Under the pieces are notes generated by a model. The model did no database searches and was not told the origin of the DNA. It saw nothing but the letters and a program-made list of their open reading frames with translations. The position numbers and the translations under genes were made by a program. Of a DNA stretch of 64,000 nt, positions 56,183-64,000 are shown one piece after another (position 1 is the first letter of the stretch; every line of letters starts with the position of its first letter). The DNA comes from Colimorpha sp002372855. Lineage in GTDB: Bacteria; Bacteroidota; Bacteroidia; Bacteroidales; P3. The stretch is from positions 10,111 to 74,110 of the forward strand of contig CAMOOR010000003.1 of the NCBI GenBank assembly GCA_946621635.1. Direction: 5' to 3'.

Positions 56183-57430
56183 TTATTCAACGATCACTTT
56201 CTTTGCTCCCATTTCGCCCACCCAGACGATATAGACGCCGGCGGCGGGAAGGGGTATCAGCACCTCGTCGGAGGTGGATAAAGCCGTTGCCACGAGACGG
56301 CCGGAATCATCATAAACACTTATTTCCATGCGCTTTGTACCGCTGACCATCACTCCCCTGCCCCTGGCCTGCACATGCCACTGCGGAAGGGCCACGGAGG
56401 GGGTACTGAGCTGTTCAAAAAAAGCCGTCAGCACCATGTCCTCGGTCACGGCGACACGTCGCGGGTTCTCGTGCGAGGCATCGCTCCATCCGGCAAAACT
56501 TCCCGCCAAGGGCAAGGCGCATACCTCGACCATCGTGCCCACGGGCACTTCCACCGTGCCGACACCCACGCCCAACGCCTCGTCCGACGTGCGGACACTC
56601 AGACTGGCCGTCGGCACGGATACGGTATCGGACAGCCGCGGGAAGAACATGGCCCACAGCATCTTGTCGCCCGTCAGGGTCAGCGGGCGCGGATTGCGCT
56701 CGTCGCCGTCGTTCCAGCAGATGAAAGTGTAGCCTGCCGACGGCACGGCGGTGATATTGAGCATGGTTCCGACAGAATATGTGCCGCCGCCGGTGACGGA
56801 GCCGCGCAGCGGGTCGTTGGCGGCAAGCGAGAGGGTCACCATCGGCCCGTCGGCCACCACGTTGCCAAAGTCGCTCCATGGCGCGGCGGCGGAATATGCC
56901 GCCTGACTGCCCGCGGGAACATGCAACGTGCTGGATGCCAGCGAGAGATTATAGAAGGAGTAGGGCGACGTGCGCGGCGGCGTGGGGCGGTTGCACCACA
57001 CGTCGGACAGGGCCGTGCAGCCCTCGAAGACACGAAGGCCGACCGTGTCTATCGACGCGGGGATGACCACCGTCTGCAGGCCGCTGCAGCCGTTGAAAGC
57101 GCTGTTTCCCAACCACGTTACACCGCCTCCGATGGTCACACTGTTCAATCCCGTGCACCCGTAGAAAGCCAACTGTCCCACATGGAGCACCTCGTAGACC
57201 GTGCCGCCGTGGTTTACGCTCGACGGAATCTGCAGGTCGCCCGTGGGCTTTGTGTATCCGTCCCACCCGTTGACGGCCATACCGCCATGGTTGGGGTAGG
57301 TCACCTCCACGCCACCGGCCACGATGCTGAAATAGAGTGTCTGCCCGCTGCTTACAACCAGCGAGAAGTCCTGTGCCCAGACCGTCCAAGTCCAGACGCA
57401 AAACAGGAGAAATATTGCCAATCTTTTCAT
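56183..57430 (-). CDS. secreted LRR plus InlB-type repeat protein with T9SS sorting domain
   Basis: The 415-residue protein has a signal peptide (IFLLFCVWTWTVWA), an SGQTLYFSIVAGG strand, BspA/LRR_5 repeats (LAFYGCTGLNSVTIGGGV; SAFNGCSGLQTVVIPASI), then two InlB B-like repeats (SVGTMLNITAVPSAGYTFICWNDG; PVGTMVEVCALPLAGSFAGWSD) and a C-terminal T9SS type A domain (PAAGVYIVWVGEMGAKKVIVE). It is likely a surface adhesin exported by T9SS. Its N-terminal 160 residues are a paralogue of the gene at 20920-21564. Confidence 0.85.
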   Translation of the reverse strand: MKRLAIFLLFCVWTWTVWAQDFSLVVSSGQTLYFSIVAGGVEVTYPNHGGMAVNGWDGYTKPTGDLQIPSSVNHGGTVYEVLHVGQLAFYGCTGLNSVTIGGGVTWLGNSAFNGCSGLQTVVIPASIDTVGLRVFEGCTALSDVWCNRPTPPRTSPYSFYNLSLASSTLHVPAGSQAAYSAAAPWSDFGNVVADGPMVTLSLAANDPLRGSVTGGGTYSVGTMLNITAVPSAGYTFICWNDGDERNPRPLTLTGDKMLWAMFFPRLSDTVSVPTASLSVRTSDEALGVGVGTVEVPVGTMVEVCALPLAGSFAGWSDASHENPRRVAVTEDMVLTAFFEQLSTPSVALPQWHVQARGRGVMVSGTKRMEISVYDDSGRLVATALSTSDEVLIPLPAAGVYIVWVGEMGAKKVIVE

Positions 57431-57503
57431 ATATCCGCTATAACGGAGAAAAGTCTTTTTTATTGTAAACTTTTTTCATTCCATCCACAGCAGGCGAAAA
57501 AGA

Positions 57504-57535
57504 TTTGGCAGAATGGTAAATTTTTACTATCTTTG
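57504..57535 (+). promoter_or_regulatory. promoter of yidC
   Basis: TTTG, 20 nt, TATCTTTG, an exact -33/-7 pair, 78 bp upstream of the yidC ATG. Confidence 0.85.
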
Positions 57536-57612
57536 CATTTTCTCTCCATGGAGAAAACCTCTTGTAAAGAATTGTAATATAATAACAAATATAGAAAAAG
57601 AACAGACGAACT

Positions 57613-59592
57613 ATGGATAAAAAGTCGATTATTGGACTGGTTTTGATTTTCGGAATCTTTGTCGGCTATATGTGGTGGGTGTCGCCCTCGGCCGAGGAGC
57701 GCGCCAAGATGGAGGCCGAACGGCAGCACATGCTTGACTCGATGGCCAACGCGCAGCGTGTGGCCGATTCGGTGGCCGCCGTGCAGGCACAGCTCGACTC
57801 GCTGGCCGCCGCCGGCGACAGCACGGCCCTCGCCGCCACAGGCTCCAAGGCGATGGACATGGGGGTCTTCGGCCTTGCCGACCAGACCGAAGCCCAGACC
57901 TACGAGCTTTACACCGACCTCATGAACATCCATTTCAGCAACCTCGGCGCCAGCATCAATAGCTTGGTGCTCAACGAATACATGACCTACGACAGCAACG
58001 AACTGTGGCTCATCACCCCCTCGGACGACAACCTCAACCTCGTTTTCTCCACCGCCGACAACCGTGTGGTGAACACCAAAGACCTCGTCTTCACCCCCTA
58101 CCTCAACGGCACGCCGTGGAACGACCTGAATTCCGCTGCCGCCGTGAAGGGCGACGACTCCACGGTGGTCAGCTTCCGCGCCGAACTTGCCGACAGCCTC
58201 CACGAGGGCTACCTGGAGTTCCGCTACACCGTGCACGGCAACAGCTACGAGGTGGACTTCGACATCAACTTCGTGGGCCTCGCCGATATCATCCGCTCCA
58301 GCAACTACCTCGACCTCAAATGGCACAACCGCATGAACCGCCAGGAGAAAGTCTCCGCCGGCAACCGCGGCAAAGGCAACCGCAACAGCGACCGCGAGCG
58401 CTACTACAGCAGCATCTACTACAAAGCCCCGACCGACGACGTGGACTACCTCACCATGGGCAGCGACAAGTCGGAGCAGGTGAAAACCAACCTCGACTGG
58501 ATTGCCTTCAAGCAGCAGTACTTCTGCGCCATCATCACCGCCGAGGGCGAACCCTTCGAGAACGCCGACATCAAGGTGGAGACCGACAGCAAAGACACCT
58601 CCGCCCGATACCTCACCGACATGTATGCCGTCATCGGCATCCCCTACACCCCCGAAAACAAGGAGGTGAAGATGGGCTTCTACTTCGGCCCCACCAAGTA
58701 CCGCGACCTCAAGGCCATGGACCGCGGCTTCGAGAAGATGCTGCCCCTCGGCTGGACCATCATCTCCAAGAGCATCAGCCGCTGGCTCATCATTCCGGCC
58801 TTCAACTTCCTGGAGAACTTCATGACCAACTACGGCCTCATCATCATCCTCTTCACGCTCATCATCCGCCTCATCCTCCTGCCTCTGGTGTACAAGAGCT
58901 ACCGCGGCAGCGCCATCATGCGCATCCTCAAACCCGAGATGGACGCCCTCAATGCCAAGTACCCCAAGCCCGAGCAGGCCATGCAGAAGCAGCAGCAGAT
59001 GATGGCCCTGCAGAAGAAAGCAGGCTACAGCCCAATGGCAGGCTGCCTGCCCGTGCTCATCCAGATGCCCTTCCTGACGGCCATGTTCATGTTCTTCCCC
59101 ATCGCCATCGAGCTGCGCCAGAAACCCTTCCTCTGGTGCGACGACCTCTCCACCTACGACTCCATCCTCGACTTCGGATTCAACATCCCGCTCTACGGCG
59201 ACCACATCTCGCTCTTCTGCCTCCTGATGTTCGGCATGCAGTTCTTCTACACCTGGTACACCATGCGCAACCAGAACATGAGCGGCGGCATGCCCGGCAT
59301 GAAATTCATGATGTACTTCATGCCCTTCATGATGCTCTTCATCTTCAACAGCCAGAGCGCCGGACTCAACCTCTACTACCTCATCTCCCTCACCTTCACC
59401 ATGGCCACCATGATGCTCATCCGCCGCTTCACCAGCGAGAAGAAGGTCCGCGCCCACATGGCCGCCTACGACCAGAAGCACGCCAACGGCAACGGCAAGC
59501 CCAAGAAGAAGAGCAGCTTCGCCAAACGCCTCGAAGAGATGCAGAAGATGGCCGAGCAGATGCAGAAGCAGCAACAAAACAACAAACGATAA
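57613..59592 (+). CDS. yidC: membrane protein insertase YidC
   Basis: YidC inserts and folds inner-membrane proteins, with or without Sec. The 659-residue protein has an N-terminal membrane segment (IIGLVLIFGIFVGYMWW), a large periplasmic beta domain (SNLGASINSLVLNEY and other strands), and the C-terminal Oxa1 core (GLIIILFTLIIRLILLPLVYKSYRG; PVLIQMPFLTAMFMFFP), with a Lys/Gln/Met-rich cytoplasmic tail typical of Bacteroidota. nhaD follows after 25 bp. Confidence 0.96.
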   Translation: MDKKSIIGLVLIFGIFVGYMWWVSPSAEERAKMEAERQHMLDSMANAQRVADSVAAVQAQLDSLAAAGDSTALAATGSKAMDMGVFGLADQTEAQTYELYTDLMNIHFSNLGASINSLVLNEYMTYDSNELWLITPSDDNLNLVFSTADNRVVNTKDLVFTPYLNGTPWNDLNSAAAVKGDDSTVVSFRAELADSLHEGYLEFRYTVHGNSYEVDFDINFVGLADIIRSSNYLDLKWHNRMNRQEKVSAGNRGKGNRNSDRERYYSSIYYKAPTDDVDYLTMGSDKSEQVKTNLDWIAFKQQYFCAIITAEGEPFENADIKVETDSKDTSARYLTDMYAVIGIPYTPENKEVKMGFYFGPTKYRDLKAMDRGFEKMLPLGWTIISKSISRWLIIPAFNFLENFMTNYGLIIILFTLIIRLILLPLVYKSYRGSAIMRILKPEMDALNAKYPKPEQAMQKQQQMMALQKKAGYSPMAGCLPVLIQMPFLTAMFMFFPIAIELRQKPFLWCDDLSTYDSILDFGFNIPLYGDHISLFCLLMFGMQFFYTWYTMRNQNMSGGMPGMKFMMYFMPFMMLFIFNSQSAGLNLYYLISLTFTMATMMLIRRFTSEKKVRAHMAAYDQKHANGNGKPKKKSSFAKRLEEMQKMAEQMQKQQQNNKR

Positions 59593-59617
59593 TATCAATC
59601 CCTAAAACACAAATATT

Positions 59618-60973
59618 ATGGTTTTAACCCTTGTAACAATATTTATTATCGGATACTTCTTCATCGCGATGGAGCATCCGCTCAAAATCAACAAAACGGC
59701 ATCGGCACTGATGCTGGGCACGCTGCTTTGGACGGTATTCGTCTTCTGCAACGCCACCTTCGACCCCTCGATGGACTCCGACACATGGCACAAGTTCATC
59801 AGCGACCACTTGGTGGAGAACCTTGGCGAGACGGCGGAAATCGTATTCTTCCTCCTCGGAGCCATGACCATCGTCACCCTGATTGAGGACTATCAGGGCT
59901 TCCGCGTCATTACCGACAAGATTACCACTACCGACAAGAAGAAGCTCCTCTGGGTCATCAGCATCCTCACCTTCTTCCTCTCGGCCCTGTTGGACAACAT
60001 GACCACCGCCATCGTCATGGTCGCCCTGCTGCGCAAACTCATTGCCGACAAGAAGGAGCGCTGGCTCTACGCCGGCATGGTCATCCTCGCCGCCAACGCC
60101 GGCGGCGCTTGGAGCCCCATCGGCGACGTAACCACCATCATGCTCTGGATCAGCGGCCAGGTGACCACCGTCAACATCATCGTCAAAACGCTCATTGCCT
60201 CGCTTGTCTGCATGGTGGTGCCCGTGCTCATCATCGGTTCCACACTGAAAGGCGAAATCCAGCGTCCCGAAGAGTCTAACAGCGGCGTGGAAATCCCCGT
60301 CAAGCTGCGCAAACTCGTCCTCTTCATGGGCATCGCCGCCCTCATCTTCGTCCCCGTCTTCAAGACCATCACCCATCTGCCTCCCTACCTGGGCATGCTC
60401 TTCGGACTGGCCATCCTGTGGGTAACCACCGAAATCCTCAGCCGCAAGTACGAGAAAGAGGGCCACAAACTGCCCACGGCAGTCTCCACCCTCGAGCACA
60501 TCGACACCCCCACCATCCTCTTCTTCCTCGGCATCCTGATGGCCGTCTCCTGCCTGAAGGTGAGCGGCATTCTGGGCAGTCTGGCCGGCGGCCTCAACGG
60601 TGCCTTCGGCACCGAAGCCCCGGGCTTCTTCTTCATCGACCTCATCATCGGTGTCCTCTCGGCCGTGGTCGACAACGTGCCGCTGGTGGCTGCCGCCATG
60701 GGCATGTACCCGCTGGGCGACGGCGCCATCTTCGACGTCAACCATCCCTTCTGGGAGTTCCTCGCCTACTGCGCCGGTACCGGCGGCAGCCTCCTCATCA
60801 TCGGTTCCGCCGCCGGCGTGGCCGTGATGGGTATGGAAAAGATCGACTTCATCTGGTACCTCAAGAAAATCTCTCTCCTCGCCCTGGCAGGCTACGTTGC
60901 CGGAGCCATTGTATTCATCCTGATGGATGTGACCCTTTTTGAACAAGTAGCATGGTTAAGAGACTTGGCATAG
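59618..60973 (+). CDS. nhaD: Na+/H+ antiporter NhaD
   Basis: The 451-residue antiporter of the NhaD family has about 11 membrane segments (LVTIFIIGYFFIAMEHPL; LDNMTTAIVMVALLRKLI; ANAGGAWSPIGDVTTIMLWISG; SAVVDNVPLVAAAMGMYP). These have the conserved DN and SPIGD signatures, matching bacterial NhaD and plant chloroplast NHD. It exports sodium in exchange for protons. The stop lies inside the next ORF (22-bp overlap), so the downstream gene is coupled. Confidence 0.95.
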   Translation: MVLTLVTIFIIGYFFIAMEHPLKINKTASALMLGTLLWTVFVFCNATFDPSMDSDTWHKFISDHLVENLGETAEIVFFLLGAMTIVTLIEDYQGFRVITDKITTTDKKKLLWVISILTFFLSALLDNMTTAIVMVALLRKLIADKKERWLYAGMVILAANAGGAWSPIGDVTTIMLWISGQVTTVNIIVKTLIASLVCMVVPVLIIGSTLKGEIQRPEESNSGVEIPVKLRKLVLFMGIAALIFVPVFKTITHLPPYLGMLFGLAILWVTTEILSRKYEKEGHKLPTAVSTLEHIDTPTILFFLGILMAVSCLKVSGILGSLAGGLNGAFGTEAPGFFFIDLIIGVLSAVVDNVPLVAAAMGMYPLGDGAIFDVNHPFWEFLAYCAGTGGSLLIIGSAAGVAVMGMEKIDFIWYLKKISLLALAGYVAGAIVFILMDVTLFEQVAWLRDLA

Positions 60974-62265
60974 CATGGCGGCTGTGGCGCCAGCGTCCCT
61001 GGTGGCGCAAGGCACTGAACGTCGCAACCCTCCTTTTCGCCCTGGCAGGCGCCGCCATCATCGGCGCCTGGGGGCTCTATCAGCTCGGAGTGACCAACAA
61101 CGGCGGCGCGGTGGACAAGAACTACCGTTCTCTGTTGGCGGTGTCGGAAATCGAAGGGCTGAAGGATGCCCAGCTAACGCAGGAGCAAATCGATGCCGAA
61201 TGGGCGCTGCGCTACGCGCGCCTCGCCGCCCTGGCACGCTACTATCCCGTCAACGCACGCCTCATCCTCAACGCCGCGCAGCACAGCGACGACCCCCTGG
61301 CGGTGGACCGCATGATCGAGGCCGCCAAGGTCTACATGGGCGAGAACGCCGAACTCGACAAACTGGGCACACTCCTCTGCAACACCCTGCAGAAAGTGCC
61401 GCAGCAGCAGCGAGGCAACGTCATCCCCTGGATGGACGGCCCCGAATGGCCGGCCCTGAAGCAGGCCATCCTGCGCGACAGCGCCCTCATCCGCGAGGCC
61501 GGACGCCTCTCCGGCGTCGAACCGCGACTCATCGTCGGATGCCTCGTCGGCGAACAGATACGCCTCTTCAACTCCAAGCGCGAGATGTTCAAGAAGTACC
61601 TCGGCCCCGTCAAGGTGCTCAGCGTGCAGAGCCAGTTCAGCTACGGCGTCAACGGCATCAAGGACTTCACCGCCAAAGCCGTCGAAGACCACCTGAAAGA
61701 CCCCACCTCCGAATACTACATGGGCCCCGCCTACGAGCACCTGCTCGACTTCGAGACCGACGACCACGTCACCGAACGCTACAACCGCCTCGTCGACTAC
61801 CGCAACCACCTCTACTCCTACCTCTACACCGGATGCATCCTGCACCAGACCATGCTGCAATGGCGCCGCGCAGGCTACGACATCAGCGACCGCCCCGACG
61901 TGCTCTTCACCCTCTTCAACGTCGGCTTCTCGCAGTCCGTCCCCAAGGCCAACCCCGTGCCCGGCGGCAGCCACATCACCGTCGGCGACACCAAGTACAC
62001 CTTCGGCGCCCTGGGCTTCGACTTCTACTACAGCGGCGAGCTGGCCGAAACCTTCCCCTTCCAGCGCGAACGCTTTGCCACCAACCAACGCCCCCTGACG
62101 GCGGAAGACGTGAAGCGCATACAGGACAACATGAGCGACTGCAACCGCCCGGAACGCGGCCTCGAATACCGCCGCGACTCCGCCACCGCCACTCCGCAGG
62201 AAAAACCCGACCCCTTCGGCGTGGACCACGAAAAAGTGACGCCCATCGAACACACCGCACAATAA
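60952..62265 (+). CDS. membrane-anchored protein of unknown function
   Basis: The 437-residue protein has one N-terminal membrane segment (ALNVATLLFALAGAAIIGAWGLYQLG) after a basic start and a large soluble domain with VEPRLIVGCLVGEQIRLFNSKREMF and YGVNGIKDFTAKAVEDHLKD. The Glu in CLVGEQ followed by SQFSYGVNGIKD has the look of lysozyme-like lytic transglycosylases, with weak resemblance to DUF1402, but I cannot confirm the fold. Translation is coupled to nhaD by a 22-bp overlap. Confidence 0.6.
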   Translation: MVKRLGIAWRLWRQRPWWRKALNVATLLFALAGAAIIGAWGLYQLGVTNNGGAVDKNYRSLLAVSEIEGLKDAQLTQEQIDAEWALRYARLAALARYYPVNARLILNAAQHSDDPLAVDRMIEAAKVYMGENAELDKLGTLLCNTLQKVPQQQRGNVIPWMDGPEWPALKQAILRDSALIREAGRLSGVEPRLIVGCLVGEQIRLFNSKREMFKKYLGPVKVLSVQSQFSYGVNGIKDFTAKAVEDHLKDPTSEYYMGPAYEHLLDFETDDHVTERYNRLVDYRNHLYSYLYTGCILHQTMLQWRRAGYDISDRPDVLFTLFNVGFSQSVPKANPVPGGSHITVGDTKYTFGALGFDFYYSGELAETFPFQRERFATNQRPLTAEDVKRIQDNMSDCNRPERGLEYRRDSATATPQEKPDPFGVDHEKVTPIEHTAQ

Positions 62266-62332
62266 AACAAACAAAAGTGCGTTAATGCATGTAATAGAAC
62301 ATTAATTATTAACCCCCAAAAACACAAAAAAA

Positions 62333-62785
62333 ATGATGAAAAGAATCCTTATGATGGCCTTCGTGGCCACGAGCATGCTGCTGGCTACCAGCTGCAGCAA
62401 AGACGACGAACAGAAAGTCTTCTCCGGCAACAGCCTGAAGGGCACCACCTGGGTGGCCAACATCGACGAGAGCACAACCGAGAACAATGGCGGCCAGGAA
62501 ATGACCATGTCCATCAAGGGCAAGATGTCCATTACGTTCAACACCGAGACCGCCGGCACCGCCACTGCCGACTTCGTCATGTCCTCCACCTACATGGGCC
62601 AGTCCTTCTCCGAGCCCACAAACGAAACCGTCGACTTCACCTACACCTTCGACGGCAGCAAGGTGACCATCACGCAGACGGATGAAGATGGCGAAACCGA
62701 CTCCTTCGACCTGACGCTCAACAGCAACAAGACCGCCCTTGTGGGAGTGCAGAACAATTTCGCGGTGGAATTCTACCTTCAGTAG
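62333..62785 (+). CDS. small lipoprotein, lipocalin-like domain
   Basis: The 150-residue lipoprotein (lipobox LLATSC) has a single beta domain beginning LKGTTWVANIDES, related to both units of the protein at 4768-5538. Strand-turn-strand repeats (FTYTFDGSKVTITQTDEDGE) suggest a small beta-barrel. It has no catalytic motif. Two in-frame ATGs occur one codon apart; either start leaves the signal intact. Confidence 0.75.
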   Translation: MMKRILMMAFVATSMLLATSCSKDDEQKVFSGNSLKGTTWVANIDESTTENNGGQEMTMSIKGKMSITFNTETAGTATADFVMSSTYMGQSFSEPTNETVDFTYTFDGSKVTITQTDEDGETDSFDLTLNSNKTALVGVQNNFAVEFYLQ

Positions 62786-62856
62786 AACATCCCTGTCGCC
62801 TCCATTGTCATTAAATCCATAAAACTTTAAACCTTAAACCCCAAAAATTCATTATT

Positions 62857-63795
62857 ATGAAAGCTTTACGCAAAATGCTGATGGCCTTCGTTGCCATCGC
62901 GACCCTGGGCCTCACCACGGCCTGCGAGAAAGACAACAGCGAGCCCGCCAGCGGCAACACCGACGGCAACATCGTCGGCACCTGGAAGGTGGACAAAATG
63001 ACCCTCAACGGCATGTCCATGAACACCGACAGCCTCAACATCGCCATCCTCGTCAACAGCGACGGCACCGGCGTAGTCTCGCGTCCCGACGCCACCCTCT
63101 CCTTCGCATGGAGCCAGAACGGCACCACCCTGACCATCACCCCCACAGCCTTCGGCAGCTCGTTCGACTACACCATCACCCTCCTCACCGACACCGAGGC
63201 CAACATCATCGGCACCGTGGTCCCCGGCACCGACATGCAGGGCGATGTCTCCGTCCACATGGTGCGTATCGCCAACCCCGGTGACGACCCCGATCCCAAC
63301 CCCGGTGACGATCCCGGTGACGACCCCAACCCCGGTGACGACCCCGGTGACGACCCCAACCCCGGCGACGATCCCGGCGACGACCCCAACCCCGGTGAGA
63401 CCGGCGAATTCCCCGCCGGCACTGCCTGGACCTACAGCTACTCCAACACCGTCACCCAGGACAACATGACCATCACCGTCAACCTCAACATGGACCTCAC
63501 CTTCAACGCCACCGGCAACACCGGCTCCATGCACATGGTGGTCTCCGCCATCACCATGGGAATACCCATGGGCGGCACTGAGGAAAACATCAACTTCTCC
63601 TACACCTACGACGCCACCACCCACACCGGCGTGGCCACCGGCAGCCTGCCCGGCACCAGCACCGAGACCCTGCCCTTCACCTACAACCCCGACGACGACA
63701 CCATCGTCATCGAGGTGCCCGCGGATGCCACGCAGGACCAGGATTTGCCCATCGAGCTTCCCTCCTCCCTGGTGTTCACCCGCGTGAACAACTAA
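62857..63795 (+). CDS. lipoprotein with Asn-Pro-Gly-Asp linker between two beta domains
   Basis: The 312-residue lipoprotein (lipobox TTAC) has an N-terminal beta domain of about 120 residues (GTWKVDKMTLNGMSMNTD), then a repetitive NPGDDPGDDP linker (about residues 143-178), then a second beta domain (GTAWTYSYSNTVTQDNMTITVNLNMD). The domains resemble, but are not copies of, the lipoprotein before it. It is probably envelope-anchored and of unknown role. A strong terminator follows. Confidence 0.75.
   Translation: MKALRKMLMAFVAIATLGLTTACEKDNSEPASGNTDGNIVGTWKVDKMTLNGMSMNTDSLNIAILVNSDGTGVVSRPDATLSFAWSQNGTTLTITPTAFGSSFDYTITLLTDTEANIIGTVVPGTDMQGDVSVHMVRIANPGDDPDPNPGDDPGDDPNPGDDPGDDPNPGDDPGDDPNPGETGEFPAGTAWTYSYSNTVTQDNMTITVNLNMDLTFNATGNTGSMHMVVSAITMGIPMGGTEENINFSYTYDATTHTGVATGSLPGTSTETLPFTYNPDDDTIVIEVPADATQDQDLPIELPSSLVFTRVNN
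63283..63393. repeat. in-frame NPGDDPGDD coding repeats
   Basis: About four units encoding PNPGDDPGDD with third-position variation (ccc/cct, ggt/ggc), which indicates selection on the protein rather than a DNA-level tract. The repeat period keeps the frame. Confidence 0.9.
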
Positions 63796-63823
63796 CGACG
63801 AATCTTCACTCAATATGTTTGTT

Positions 63824-63862
63824 CAACCGCCGCAGCTTCAACAACTGCGGCGGTTGCTTTTT
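63824..63862 (+). terminator. intrinsic terminator of the yidC-nhaD-lipoprotein run
   Basis: A perfect 12-bp stem CAACCGCCGCAG/CTGCGGCGGTTG with a 9-nt loop followed by CTTTTT. Confidence 0.9.
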
Positions 63863-63877
63863 CCCCCTGCCACCCCC

Positions 63878-63912
63878 TTCCATCCCCCCTTCCATCCCCC
63901 CTTCCATCCCCC
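63878..63912. repeat. 12/11-bp C-rich tandem repeats
   Basis: Three units of TTCCATCCCCCC (12, 12 and 11 nt) directly after the terminator. Confidence 0.85.
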
Positions 63913-63954
63913 TTTCCCCAACACTGCCCCGCCGTCCCTCCGCAAGCCACCCGA

Positions 63955-64000
63955 GAGGGGTCGAAGAGGTACATAATTCGGCATTTCTTATATCGTTCTT
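63955..64000. repeat. second copy of the long-hairpin element left end
   Basis: All 46 bases up to the window edge equal 52192-52237. The element probably continues beyond the window. Confidence 0.95.

Noticed and set aside
63283..63393. DNA-level tandem repeat like the heptamer and octamer arrays
   Set aside because: Third-position changes keep the amino acids, and the period is a multiple of three, so it is a protein-level repeat.

Overview
The window is a chromosomal segment of an uncultured-type, GC-rich member of the Bacteroidota, most likely order Bacteroidales. Supporting signs are type IX secretion system (T9SS) components (PorP/SprF, GldK/PorK, PorX, a PorE-like OmpA protein) together with T9SS cargo carrying C-terminal sorting domains, the MurF-alanine racemase fusion, DUF2851 and DUF6266 proteins, a DksA-like protein with a degenerate zinc finger, and promoters of the Bacteroidota type (TTTG, 19-20 nt, TAnnTTTG). 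I see no prophage, integron, CRISPR array or defence island. Most of the window is core chromosome. Its unusual feature is an exceptional load of short-period repeats.

Layout. 1-5.6 kb: end of a LamG-like T9SS cargo protein, a lipoprotein, murF, a two-domain lipoprotein, then tRNA-Pro(GGG). 5.7-9.8 kb (minus): PorE-like protein and Lon. 10.3-11.7 kb: a DUF6266 ORF that runs antisense into alr. 11-20.8 kb (minus): porP-gldK, an OstA/LptA-like gene, grpE-dnaJ, DUF2851, murF-alr fusion. 20.9-25.6 kb: a small leucine-rich protein, then a plus-strand trio (LemA-like, GH29 fucosidase, M23 peptidase). 25.7-32.7 kb: ornithine aminotransferase, a fused oligopeptide ABC ATPase, DksA-like protein, rpsP-rimM, glmM. 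32.8-33.5 kb: a REP-associated tyrosine transposase with its own REP palindromes. 33.5-45.5 kb (minus): pspC, M3 peptidase, thioredoxin-like protein, mnmE, a membrane protein, uvrA, a secreted protein, porX and another membrane protein. 45.6-49 kb: mfd. 49-57.4 kb (minus): PepSY-like protein, purA, an N-terminal transketolase subunit, a lipoprotein, a NUC1 nuclease, a beta-CASP hydrolase and an LRR/T9SS protein. 57.6-63.8 kb (plus): yidC, nhaD, an unknown membrane-anchored protein and two lipoproteins.

Functional themes are cell-envelope construction (two MurF-type enzymes, alanine racemase, GlmM, YidC, an LPS-transport-like protein, an M23 peptidase), protein quality control (Lon, DnaJ, GrpE), DNA repair (UvrA, Mfd) and type IX secretion with its regulator PorX. 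PorLMN-type genes do not follow gldK here.

The strongest unexplained signal is a set of dispersed short-period arrays with units of 7, 8, 9 and 11 bp. They fill intergenic gaps, often as facing inverted pairs around terminators. They also lie in frame inside at least seven protein genes: murF, the PorE-like gene, lon, the GH29 gene, the M23 gene, the ABC ATPase linker, and mfd twice. Alongside them are small palindrome families, a roughly 120-nt long-hairpin element whose left end recurs exactly at the window edge, and the transposase-REP module. All coordinates and motif counts come from direct reading; no database search was run.
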